Assembly: GCA_023299945.1 (NCBI GenBank)
Contig: JALZVZ010000114.1
Coordinates: forward strand, 1 to 5,280
Direction: 5' to 3'
Length of the DNA: 5,280 bases
DNA from: Altererythrobacter sp.
GTDB lineage: Bacteria; Pseudomonadota; Alphaproteobacteria; Sphingomonadales; Sphingomonadaceae
Shown: piece after piece, positions 1-5,280 of the stretch
How positions within the stretch are numbered: the first letter of the stretch is position 1
Layout of the letters: each line of letters starts with the position of its first letter
The notes under the pieces: generated by a model
What the model was told of the DNA's origin: nothing
The model's database searches: none
Seen by the model: only the letters and a program-made list of their open reading frames with translations
Translations under genes and position numbers: made by a program

Positions 1-491
1 TGCCCGGTGTTGGTAGTTTCAAAGCATGCGCAGAAGGGCTGCACGCGATTCCCGGCATGGTGGATGCGATGGGCGAGCGCGTGCATGTCGGCGGCGCGCC
101 ATTCCTTGGCATTTGTGTGGGCATGCAATTGCTGGCCGCGCGCGGGCTGGAGCATGGTGAGACAGCGGGACTTGGCTGGATTGATGGCAGGGTGCGCAAA
201 ATTGAAGCTTCTGATCCTGCAATAAAAATCCCGCATATGGGTTGGAATGATGTGGGCCTTGCGGGCGATGCTAAAGATCATCCGGTGCTAGAGGAGGGCG
301 AGGCGTATTTCCTCCATTCTTATCACTTCGCCGCTGAAAACCCTGCCGACATCGCCGCCCTGACTGATCACGGCGGCGGGCTGGTCGCAGCGGTTGCGCG
401 GGACAATATCCTCGGCGTGCAATTTCATCCCGAAAAGAGCCAGCAATATGGTCTCGATATGCTAACCCGTTTCTTGGAGTGGAAGCCTTGA
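1..491 (+). CDS. hisH: Imidazole glycerol phosphate synthase glutaminase subunit HisH (5' partial)
   Basis: HisH hydrolyses glutamine and passes ammonia to HisF, which uses it to make imidazole glycerol phosphate and AICAR in cytoplasmic histidine biosynthesis. The reading frame is open from the left edge: complete codons begin at base 3 and read PGVGSF..., the conserved N-terminal LPGVG(A/S)F oxyanion-strand region of HisH. The ATG at 57 is therefore internal and the true start lies to the left. The class I amidotransferase triad is visible: Cys in FLGICVGMQ (codon 114-116), and His and Glu in QFHPEKSQ (codons 426-428 and 432-434). About 162 residues are present, so by family length roughly the first 35-45 are missing. 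The protein ends FLEWKP, and its TGA overlaps the hisA start. Intact over the visible part. Confidence 0.96.
   Translation, partial: PGVGSFKACAEGLHAIPGMVDAMGERVHVGGAPFLGICVGMQLLAARGLEHGETAGLGWIDGRVRKIEASDPAIKIPHMGWNDVGLAGDAKDHPVLEEGEAYFLHSYHFAAENPADIAALTDHGGGLVAAVARDNILGVQFHPEKSQQYGLDMLTRFLEWKP
476..479 (+). promoter_or_regulatory. Ribosome binding site deciding the hisA start
   Basis: GGAG lies 8 bases upstream of the TTG at 488, which is good Shine-Dalgarno spacing. The in-frame GTG at 479 overlaps this motif and so could not use it. This favours the TTG as the hisA start. Confidence 0.55.
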
Positions 492-1216
492 TTATATTTC
501 CTGCCATCGATCTCAAAAACGGCGAAGTCGTGCGCCTGTCCGAAGGCGATATGGACCGCGCAACCGTCTATGGCGACAATCCTGCGGCGCAGGCCATGCT
601 GTTCGCGCAAGCCGGAGCGGAGCATTTGCATGTCGTCGATTTGGATGGAAGTTTCGCGGGCAAAACCGAGAACCGCGAGGCTGTTGAGGCGATCATCAAA
701 GCCTTCCCCGGCCATGTGCAATTGGGCGGCGGTATCCGCGATGCGGCGGGTGTTGAGGGCTGGTTTAACCTCGGCGTATCGCGCGTTGTGATGGGCTCTG
801 CCGCGCTCAAAAACCCTGAATTCGTCAAAGATATGGCAAAGGAATGGGAAGGCGGCATCGTTGTCGCTGTCGACGCAAAAGACGGCATGGTCGCAACCGA
901 GGGCTGGGCGGAATTGTCTGATGTGCCTGTGGTGGATTTGGCGCGCCGGTTCGAAGACGCTGGCGTTGCCAGTCTGCTGTTCACCGATATTGGCCGCGAT
1001 GGCCTCTTAAAAGGCGCCAATATTGACGCGACATTAGAGCTCGCTCGACAGGTTGATATTCCCGTCATCGCCAGCGGCGGGGTGAAGGGCATTGACGATA
1101 TTCATGTCCTATCCCTGCATGCCAAGGACGGGATCGAAGGCGTGATTACGGGGCGCGCTTTGTACGAGGGCAAGCTCGATCTGGCCGCCGCGATTGCTGT
1201 TGGGAATAGGGGGTGA
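488..1216 (+). CDS. hisA: Phosphoribosylformimino-5-aminoimidazole carboxamide ribotide isomerase HisA
   Basis: Cytoplasmic (beta/alpha)8-barrel enzyme that converts ProFAR to PRFAR by an Amadori rearrangement, supplying the substrate of HisF-HisH. I chose the TTG start at 488 because it gives the canonical N-terminus MIIFPAIDLKNGEVVRL and has GGAG 8 bases upstream. A GTG at 479 would add three residues. From the TTG the protein is 242 residues, the normal family length. Catalytic Asp8 (PAIDLK) and Asp129 (VAVDAKDG) are present, as is the Thr166 region (FTDIGRDG). Phosphate-binding glycine loops are seen at GGGIR (80-84) and ASGGVK (195-200). The start overlaps the hisH stop as TTGA, and the stop overlaps the next ORF as GTGA. 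HisA and HisF are homologous; the order in the operon and the lack of HisF-type N-terminal RVIPCLD identify this one as HisA. Confidence 0.96.
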   Translation: MIIFPAIDLKNGEVVRLSEGDMDRATVYGDNPAAQAMLFAQAGAEHLHVVDLDGSFAGKTENREAVEAIIKAFPGHVQLGGGIRDAAGVEGWFNLGVSRVVMGSAALKNPEFVKDMAKEWEGGIVVAVDAKDGMVATEGWAELSDVPVVDLARRFEDAGVASLLFTDIGRDGLLKGANIDATLELARQVDIPVIASGGVKGIDDIHVLSLHAKDGIEGVITGRALYEGKLDLAAAIAVGNRG

Positions 1217-1479
1217 CGATCTCCGATATTGCTCTGCTTGCGTCGATTATGGTCCTCATTGTCGTAGTTGTTGATTGGCGACGAGGTGTGACTGGCCTAG
1301 GCAAGATGACATTGACCAAAGAAGGTTCCCCAGCACAGTATTGGTTGGCGATTTGCCTCTATCTAAATTTTGCATTCGGAATGTTTTGGCTCGCAGGCAA
1401 GGCTTATGAGCCTTCAATTTTTGACGATTGCGATATTAGGAGCGAGACCTGCACTATAACCTTTGAGTCTGTGCCATGA
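1213..1479 (+). CDS. Small two-helix membrane protein of unknown function inside the his operon
   Basis: I do not recognise this 88-residue protein. It shows a short N-terminus, a hydrophobic helix at about residues 4-20 ([14 protein letters not shown]), a polar loop at 21-42 with Arg23, Arg24, Lys31 and Lys36, a second helix at about 43-62 ([20 protein letters not shown]), and an acidic tail containing Cys73 and Cys80. By the positive-inside rule the loop is cytoplasmic and both ends periplasmic, where the two cysteines could form a disulfide; this is inference. Its GTG start overlaps the hisA stop (GTGA) and its TGA overlaps the hisF ATG (ATGA), which supports real translation in the operon. 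The upstream Shine-Dalgarno is weak (GGGA at 1202-1205), so coupling probably matters. A later ATG at 1249 would cut the first helix. GC is about 47% by hand count, against about 58% in a sampled 60-base stretch of hisA, hinting at later acquisition or relaxed selection. No histidine-pathway role is evident. Confidence 0.75.
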   Translation: MTISDIALLASIMVLIVVVVDWRRGVTGLGKMTLTKEGSPAQYWLAICLYLNFAFGMFWLAGKAYEPSIFDDCDIRSETCTITFESVP

Positions 1480-2255
1480 CCGTCCGCATCCGCGTAATTC
1501 CCTGCCTAGACGTTGCCGAGGGCCGCGTTGTGAAAGGCGTGAACTTCGTCGATTTGGTCGATGCGGGTGATCCGGTGGAGCAGGCCCGCGCTTATGATGC
1601 GGCGGGGGCGGATGAGCTTTGTTTCCTCGATATTTCCGCCACGCATGAAGGGCGCGGCACATTGCTTGATATTGTCCGGCGCACAGCTGAGGTGTGCTTT
1701 ATGCCGCTGACGGTGGGCGGCGGCGTGCGCAGCGTCGAGGATGCGCGAGCATTGCTGCTGGCAGGCGCAGACAAAGTCGCGATCAATTCTGCCGCTGTGG
1801 CTCGGCCTGAATTGGTGGCAGAGATTGCCGCGAAATTTGGCAGCCAATGTGTGGTGGCATCCGTCGATGCGCGGCGCGTAATCCTGCCAATTGGCGAGGC
1901 CGTGCCGCAATGGGAGATTTTTACTCATGGCGGCCGCAAACCCACCGGCATCAATGCGGTGGATTACGCCAAACAAGTCGCCGATCTGGGCGCAGGCGAA
2001 TTGCTGGTGACCAGCATGGATGGCGACGGGACGAAAGGCGGATATGATCTGGAATTAACCCGCACTATTGCCGATGCCGTCAGCGTGCCGGTTGTGGCCA
2101 GCGGCGGTGTTGGCAATCTCGATCATCTGGTCGAAGGCGTAACCAAGGGCCATGCCAGCGCAGTTTTGGCGGCAAGCATTTTCCACTTCGGTACGTATTC
2201 CATCGCTGAGGCGCATGAAGCATTGCGGGCGGCTGGATTGCCAGCGCGCGCCTAA
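1476..2255 (+). CDS. hisF: Imidazole glycerol phosphate synthase cyclase subunit HisF
   Basis: Cytoplasmic (beta/alpha)8-barrel synthase. It uses ammonia channelled from HisH to turn PRFAR into imidazole glycerol phosphate and AICAR, the latter feeding purine synthesis. At 259 residues it has the usual family length. The N-terminus [13 protein letters not shown] carries catalytic Asp12, and the second catalytic Asp131 lies in ASVDARR. Phosphate-binding loops are visible at VGGGVRS (80-86) and ASGGVGN (208-214), and the C-terminal half has the typical [13 protein letters not shown] (179-191) and AASIFHFG (232-239) segments. The ATG overlaps the stop of the small membrane ORF by four bases and only a weak GAG (1465-1467) precedes it, so translation is probably coupled. 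The gene is intact with no missing key residue. Confidence 0.97.
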   Translation: MTVRIRVIPCLDVAEGRVVKGVNFVDLVDAGDPVEQARAYDAAGADELCFLDISATHEGRGTLLDIVRRTAEVCFMPLTVGGGVRSVEDARALLLAGADKVAINSAAVARPELVAEIAAKFGSQCVVASVDARRVILPIGEAVPQWEIFTHGGRKPTGINAVDYAKQVADLGAGELLVTSMDGDGTKGGYDLELTRTIADAVSVPVVASGGVGNLDHLVEGVTKGHASAVLAASIFHFGTYSIAEAHEALRAAGLPARA

Positions 2256-2273
2256 GCGGGTTATTGCAGAACC

Positions 2274-2588
2274 ATGGATACTCTTAAAAATCTTGAAGCC
2301 ACGATTGCCGCGCGGGCCAGCGCCTCGCCGGACAGTTCTTATGTTGCGAAATTAAACGCGGGCGGCACCGGAAAAATCGCGCAAAAACTAGGTGAGGAAG
2401 CCACCGAAGCGGTGATCGCCAGCCTGTCTGGCAGCGCAGAGGAATTAACTGGAGAGGCGGCGGATGTTATCTTTCACCTTATGGTGCTGCTGCAAAACAA
2501 AGGCGTGGCTTTGAGCGATGTGATGGCCGAACTGGACCGGCGCGAGGGTGTGTCCGGCCTCGATGAAAAAGCCAGCAGGAGCGAATAA
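2274..2588 (+). CDS. hisE: Phosphoribosyl-ATP pyrophosphatase HisE
   Basis: Catalyses the second step of histidine biosynthesis, hydrolysing PR-ATP to PR-AMP and pyrophosphate. It is an all-alpha MazG-like NTP pyrophosphohydrolase. At 104 residues it is the normal size for stand-alone HisE; there is no fused HisI cyclohydrolase domain and no hisI in the window. The metal-binding helices are seen as KLGEEATEAVIA (38-49; Glu41, Glu42, Glu45) and GEAADVIFHLMVLL (60-73; Glu61, Asp64, His68). The C-terminal LDRREGVSGLDEKASR matches the family ending. It lies 18 bases after hisF with no clear Shine-Dalgarno. Its TAA shares one base with the ATG of the following HIT gene. Confidence 0.96.
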   Translation: MDTLKNLEATIAARASASPDSSYVAKLNAGGTGKIAQKLGEEATEAVIASLSGSAEELTGEAADVIFHLMVLLQNKGVALSDVMAELDRREGVSGLDEKASRSE

Positions 2589-2965
2589 TGGCGATTGATG
2601 CGACGCAGCCTTATGATGACAGCAACATTTTTGCGAAAATTCTGCGCGGCGAAATCCCGTCGACCAAAGTCTATGATGATGAGTGGGCCTATGCGTTTGA
2701 GGATATCAATCCGCAGGCCGATATTCACACACTGGTGATCCCCAAGGGGCAATATGTCAGCTGGGATGATTTCAGCGCGCGTGCGTCCGACGCAGAAATT
2801 GGCGGCTTTATCCGTGCGGTCGGCACGGTTGCGCGGGCCAAAGGTTTGGTCGAGCCCGGCTACCGTCTGCTTGCAAACATCGGGCAAAATGGCGGGCAGG
2901 AAGTGCCGCATTTGCATGTCCACATCTTCGGCGGGCATCATTTGGGACCGATGTTGGTCAAATAA
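2588..2965 (+). CDS. HIT-family (HinT-like) nucleotide phosphoramidase/hydrolase
   Basis: A 125-residue histidine-triad protein. HinT-type members are cytoplasmic dimers that hydrolyse nucleoside phosphoramidates and aminoacyl-adenylates. The defining motif HLHVHIFGG is at 108-116, where the triad gives His108, His110 and the nucleophilic His112. The N-terminal NIFAKILRGEIPSTKVYDD and central DINPQADIHTLVIPK are classic HinT segments, and the C-terminal HHLGPMLVK also fits HinT. The start overlaps the hisE stop by one base (TAATG), so it is probably co-transcribed with the his genes. It has no known step in histidine synthesis; a housekeeping role in clearing adenylated intermediates is only a guess. 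The HinT subfamily call is fairly secure; the natural substrate is not. Confidence 0.93.
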   Translation: MAIDATQPYDDSNIFAKILRGEIPSTKVYDDEWAYAFEDINPQADIHTLVIPKGQYVSWDDFSARASDAEIGGFIRAVGTVARAKGLVEPGYRLLANIGQNGGQEVPHLHVHIFGGHHLGPMLVK

Positions 2966-3025
2966 GCGGGGCTTTACCTCAGATAAGACTCGTTTCACCG
3001 CCGTTCATACGGCCAAGTTCAATAG

Positions 3026-3058
3026 GCTCTTTTCAGCGATTCAACGCTGGGTTAGAGC
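3026..3058 (+). promoter_or_regulatory. Imperfect hairpin abutting the ybgC start
   Basis: In the 93-base non-coding gap between the HIT gene and ybgC, GCTCT (3026-3030) pairs with AGAGC (3054-3058), and CAGCG (3034-3038) pairs with CGCTG (3045-3049) around the loop ATTCAA. Two possible U-G wobbles lie between the stems. The outer arm ends directly at the ATG at 3059 and contains the only Shine-Dalgarno-like AGAG, so in RNA it could mask the ribosome site. No T-run follows, so it is not a standard intrinsic terminator. I saw no convincing -35/-10 pair in 2966-3058. Function is inference, and a chance structure is possible. Confidence 0.3.
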
Positions 3059-3562
3059 ATGTTAACGATGATTACTCCCAATCCTCAACCTCAGCCCCCG
3101 GGCGGATGCTTTGACGGCAAAAAGCACCTTTATGCTGTGCGCGTCTATTATGAGGATACCGATCTGTCGGGCATTACATATCACGCCAATTACCTGCGCT
3201 GGTTCGAGCGCGCGCGCTCTGACCTTTTGCGAATGCTGAAGATTGACCAGCGCGCCGCAATTGAAGCGGGCGCCAATGATCCGGCAGCAGGCGGGGCCTA
3301 TGCAGTCGCGGATATTCACCTCAAATATTTGCGCCCCGCGAAGCTAGACGACGATGTTGTGCTCGAAACCCGCTGCACAGAGCTGGGAGCGGCCACGTGC
3401 CGAATGGTGCAGCGCGCGATCCGCGGGTTTGGCACAGACACCCAAGAAATTCTCGCCGAGGCCAATTTGCGCGTCGGCTTTATCGCCTTAAACGGCAAGC
3501 CAAAGCGGCAACCGACTGAATGGATCGCTGCCTTTAAAACTGTTCTGGAAGACAAGAGCTGA
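3059..3562 (+). CDS. ybgC: Tol-Pal-associated acyl-CoA thioesterase YbgC
   Basis: Cytoplasmic hotdog-fold thioesterase of the 4-hydroxybenzoyl-CoA/YbgC family, which heads tol-pal operons in many Proteobacteria and hydrolyses acyl-CoA or acyl-ACP; its contribution to Tol function is unclear. The signature VRVYYEDTDLSGITYHANY spans 27-45. Asp35 is the equivalent of the catalytic Asp18 of the E. coli protein, and YLRWFERARSDLLR follows it. At 167 residues it is longer than E. coli YbgC (about 134), partly from a Pro-rich N-terminal extension of about 22 residues. A second ATG at 3068 would remove three residues and gives better spacing to the AGAG at 3054-3057, so the exact start is uncertain. 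Its TGA shares a base with the tolQ ATG, as expected for one operon. Confidence 0.94.
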   Translation: MLTMITPNPQPQPPGGCFDGKKHLYAVRVYYEDTDLSGITYHANYLRWFERARSDLLRMLKIDQRAAIEAGANDPAAGGAYAVADIHLKYLRPAKLDDDVVLETRCTELGAATCRMVQRAIRGFGTDTQEILAEANLRVGFIALNGKPKRQPTEWIAAFKTVLEDKS

Positions 3563-4278
3563 TGATGTCTAATCTATCCCTTTTTGCCGCTGCAACCGCA
3601 GCCGCTAATGCTCCCACCAGCCTTGACCCGCTGGAGCTGTTTCTGGACGCGGATATCGTCGTCCAAGCGGTTATGCTCGGGCTGATCTTGGCCAGTATCT
3701 GGACATGGATGATCATCGTCTCCTTCTCGATGCGGATGGGCAAGATTGAAAAGGGCACGCGCCATTTCGAAGAAGATTTCTGGAAGACCAGCGATGTCGG
3801 CAAATTGCTGAATTCGGAAAGCCGCAAAGCCCATCCCGCTGCGCGGATCGCGAGTTCTGGTATGGATGAATGGAAGCGCTCAACCAAGCTGAAGCCGATT
3901 GACCGCGAAGGCACCCGCCAGCGTTTGGCAGGCGCAATGGAAAGCCGCGTTGCGCAAGAGGCGGATGATTTGGCCGCGCGTTTGAACTTTCTTGCAACGA
4001 CCGGCTCGGTTGCGCCGTTTGTAGGTCTGTTCGGCACGGTGTGGGGTATTATGAACAGCTTCTTCCAAATCGGCGCGCAGGAAAGCTCGTCTCTGGCCGT
4101 GGTTGCACCGGGCATTTCAGAGGCTTTGTTTGCGACCGCAATCGGCCTGTTCGCCGCTATTCCTGCTGTGATCGCCTATAATAAATTCAGCGACCGAGTG
4201 AACCGGTTTGAGGCGCGCTTGCAGCGCTTTGCTGACCGTTTCCATGGCGGCCTGAGCCGCGAATTGGACAAGGTGTAA
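3562..4278 (+). CDS. tolQ: Tol-Pal system proton channel subunit TolQ
   Basis: Inner-membrane MotA/TolQ/ExbB-family protein that, with TolR, uses the proton gradient to energise TolA for outer-membrane constriction at division. It has 238 residues and three transmembrane segments: about 33-57 (VVQAVMLGLILASIWTWMIIVSF), about 143-166 and about 178-206. The large cytoplasmic domain sits between the first and second. Family hallmarks are PFVGLFGTVWGIMNSF (152-167) and GISEALFATAIGLFAAIPA (184-202). Thr159 and Thr192 fall 33 residues apart, matching the channel threonines of E. coli TolQ/ExbB. The start overlaps ybgC by one base, and an adjacent ATG at 3565 is an alternative. ExbB is the main alternative name, but ybgC upstream and tolR downstream favour TolQ. 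Confidence 0.95.
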   Translation: MMSNLSLFAAATAAANAPTSLDPLELFLDADIVVQAVMLGLILASIWTWMIIVSFSMRMGKIEKGTRHFEEDFWKTSDVGKLLNSESRKAHPAARIASSGMDEWKRSTKLKPIDREGTRQRLAGAMESRVAQEADDLAARLNFLATTGSVAPFVGLFGTVWGIMNSFFQIGAQESSSLAVVAPGISEALFATAIGLFAAIPAVIAYNKFSDRVNRFEARLQRFADRFHGGLSRELDKV

Positions 4279-4281
4279 ATC

Positions 4282-4722
4282 GTGGGTGCTTCCCTAGCCT
4301 CTGGCCGCAAGGGCCGTCGTTCGCGCCGTGCGCCTATGGCTGAAATCAACGTCACGCCGTTCGTTGATGTGATGCTGGTTTTGCTCATCATCTTTATGGT
4401 CACCGCGCCTCTGCTGGCATCAGGCGTGCCGATTGAATTGCCTGAAAGCCGGGCCAATGCGCTCGATCAAGATCCTGAGCAGGTCACTGTGTCCATCGAT
4501 GAGGAGGGTGTGATTTTCATCGGTGACAATGTTGTTCCAATAGGCGGTTTTCCTGAGGCATTGGCGGCATTGACCCCCGAGGGCGGCGAGCAACCCGACA
4601 TCGTATTGCGCGGCGATACGAGCTTGCAATACGGCAGGGTGATGGCGGTAATGGGCGAATTGAACCGTGCGGGCTTTAACTCGATTGCACTGCTCACAAG
4701 CGGTTCAGATACTGCGCCATAA
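4282..4722 (+). CDS. tolR: Tol-Pal system protein TolR
   Basis: ExbD/TolR-family inner-membrane protein that forms the proton-conducting motor with TolQ. Its 146 residues comprise a basic cytoplasmic N-terminus (RKGRRSRR, 9-16), the conserved MAEINVTPFVDVMLVLLIIF (19-38) leading into a single transmembrane helix (about 27-46), and a periplasmic domain. Asp29 corresponds to the essential proton-carrying Asp23 of E. coli TolR. The GTG start at 4282 follows the tolQ stop by three bases. A good Shine-Dalgarno, AAGGTG at 4270-4275, sits 6 bases upstream inside the end of tolQ. The in-frame ATG at 4336 would remove the basic N-terminus and is less likely. The C-terminal YGRVMAVMGELNRAGFNSIALLT is typical of the family. 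Confidence 0.94.
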   Translation: MGASLASGRKGRRSRRAPMAEINVTPFVDVMLVLLIIFMVTAPLLASGVPIELPESRANALDQDPEQVTVSIDEEGVIFIGDNVVPIGGFPEALAALTPEGGEQPDIVLRGDTSLQYGRVMAVMGELNRAGFNSIALLTSGSDTAP

Positions 4723-4735
4723 TCTGGCTTAGGTG

Positions 4736-5280
4736 ATGATGGAGAGGACTTTTAGCCCTGAAGAGCTGATCAGCCTGTTTGTAGCGATTGTGCTGCACGC
4801 AGCCCTTGCGCTTGTCCTGATTTTTCAACCTGATTTCAAAGAGAAAAAAGACATCGTGAAGCCGCAAGAGCGGATCACGGTGAGCTTGGCGAGCGAGGTG
4901 GGGCTGACCGCTACATCGCCTGACCCTGCGGAGGTCAGCCGCGCATCGACCGCCCCCACGATTGCACCCAATCCAGAGCCGGGTTCAGCGGCGTTTGATA
5001 CGCCCGATATTGTGCCGGAGCCAACGCCGCAGGATAGCGCAGAGACGCCCACGCCGCCAAAGCCCAAGGACACAACCCCGCGCCGCCGCCCTGATAATAC
5101 GGCGAGTAGAGCGCCAGCGAAACCGAAGCCCAAGCCAAAACCCAAAGCCGCACCAAAACCTAAGCCAAAACCAAAAGCGGCTCCAAAACCTAAGCCCAAG
5201 CCTAAAACAGCACCAAAGCCCAAGCCAAAGCCCAAGGGCAGCGGCGGAGGTAGCCAAATTGGTGATGATTTTCTTGGTGG
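4736..5280 (+). CDS. tolA: TolA/TonB-like energy transducer, N-terminal part (3' partial)
   Basis: Open frame running off the right edge (about 181 codons visible). By position after tolQ-tolR this should be TolA, which spans the periplasm and links the TolQR motor to Pal/TolB. Seen in order: a short cytoplasmic N-terminus, a single membrane anchor at about 11-30 (LISLFVAIVLHAALALVLIF) with the family His (His21), then a long Pro-rich periplasmic linker including a Lys-Pro repeat (about 131-167) and a Gly/Ser-rich GSGGGS segment. The C-terminal TolA/TonB domain is outside the window. Two adjacent ATGs exist, at 4736 and 4739; the AGG at 4731-4733 is better spaced for 4739. Numbering here is from 4736. 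The linker resembles TonB more than the Ala/Lys coiled coil of E. coli TolA, so a TonB-family label is possible, but the operon favours TolA. Confidence 0.85.
   Translation, partial: MMERTFSPEELISLFVAIVLHAALALVLIFQPDFKEKKDIVKPQERITVSLASEVGLTATSPDPAEVSRASTAPTIAPNPEPGSAAFDTPDIVPEPTPQDSAETPTPPKPKDTTPRRRPDNTASRAPAKPKPKPKPKAAPKPKPKPKAAPKPKPKPKTAPKPKPKPKGSGGGSQIGDDFLG
5126..5236 (+). repeat. 30-base tandem repeat encoding a Lys-Pro linker
   Basis: Three full 30-base units (5126-5155, 5156-5185, 5186-5215) and a 21-base partial unit (5216-5236) encode KPKPKPKAAP, KPKPKPKAAP, KPKPKPKTAP and KPKPKPK. The units differ at synonymous third positions (aaa/aag, cca/ccc/cct), so the array has diverged at DNA level while the peptide is preserved. 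It lies in the periplasmic linker of the TolA-like protein. Lys-Pro runs form stiff extended rods in TonB. Confidence 0.9.

Noticed and set aside
57..59. ATG as the start of hisH
   Set aside because: The frame is open to the left edge and the residues before this Met (PGVGSF...IPG) are conserved HisH sequence, so the gene is truncated by the window.
568..1092. 174-residue minus-strand ORF
   Set aside because: Antisense shadow of hisA, with low-complexity Ser/Pro/Ala composition and no recognisable domain.
3000..3013. GCCG/CGGC inverted repeat as a terminator of the his-HIT operon
   Set aside because: The stem is only four base pairs with a six-base loop and has no following T-run, so it is too weak to call.
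3534..4115. 193-residue minus-strand ORF
   Set aside because: It lies wholly antisense to tolQ and the end of ybgC, both of which are certain. Long antisense ORFs are common in GC-rich coding DNA.
4825..5235. 136-residue minus-strand ORF rich in Gly/Leu/Phe repeats
   Set aside because: It is the antisense reading of the Lys-Pro repeat of the TolA-like gene. The apparent GFGLGF pattern is a by-product of the 30-base repeat, and no promoter or family match is visible.
4985..5257. 90-residue minus-strand ORF rich in Trp/Leu/Phe/Arg, opposite the tolA linker
   Set aside because: Another frame of the same antisense repeat; composition is explained entirely by the repeat on the + strand.

Overview
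The window looks like chromosomal DNA from an alphaproteobacterium, most plausibly a sphingomonad or Erythrobacteraceae-type organism. This rests on the GC-rich but not extreme base composition, the character of the proteins, and a late histidine operon running through a HIT-family gene into ybgC-tolQ-tolR-tolA. The taxonomic call is inference from gene content and order, not from a marker gene. All supported genes are on the + strand, and the window is almost wall-to-wall coding.

Left part (1-2588), histidine biosynthesis: hisH (5' end cut by the window), hisA, a small unrecognised two-helix membrane protein gene, hisF and hisE. HisE removes pyrophosphate from PR-ATP. HisA isomerises ProFAR to PRFAR. 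The HisH-HisF glutamine amidotransferase/cyclase then makes imidazole glycerol phosphate and AICAR. hisH/hisA, hisA/small ORF and small ORF/hisF each overlap by 4 bases (TTGA, GTGA, ATGA), which suggests translational coupling.

Middle (2588-2965): a HIT-family (HinT-like) nucleotide hydrolase overlaps the hisE stop by one base. It is followed by the only appreciable non-coding gap in the window (2966-3058, 93 bases). That gap ends in an imperfect hairpin directly against the ybgC start codon, and I see no convincing promoter or classical terminator in it.

Right part (3059-5280), Tol-Pal envelope system: ybgC (acyl-CoA thioesterase), tolQ and tolR (proton-driven inner-membrane motor) and the first ~180 codons of a TolA/TonB-type energy transducer that runs off the right edge. 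Its periplasmic linker has a 10-residue Lys-Pro repeat encoded by a 30-base tandem repeat. tolB and pal would be expected further right but are not in the window.

Most of the window is conserved core metabolism and envelope machinery. The one element not explained by known pathways is the 88-residue membrane protein ORF between hisA and hisF, which is also less GC-rich than its surroundings. I found no CRISPR, mobile element, tRNA or rRNA.
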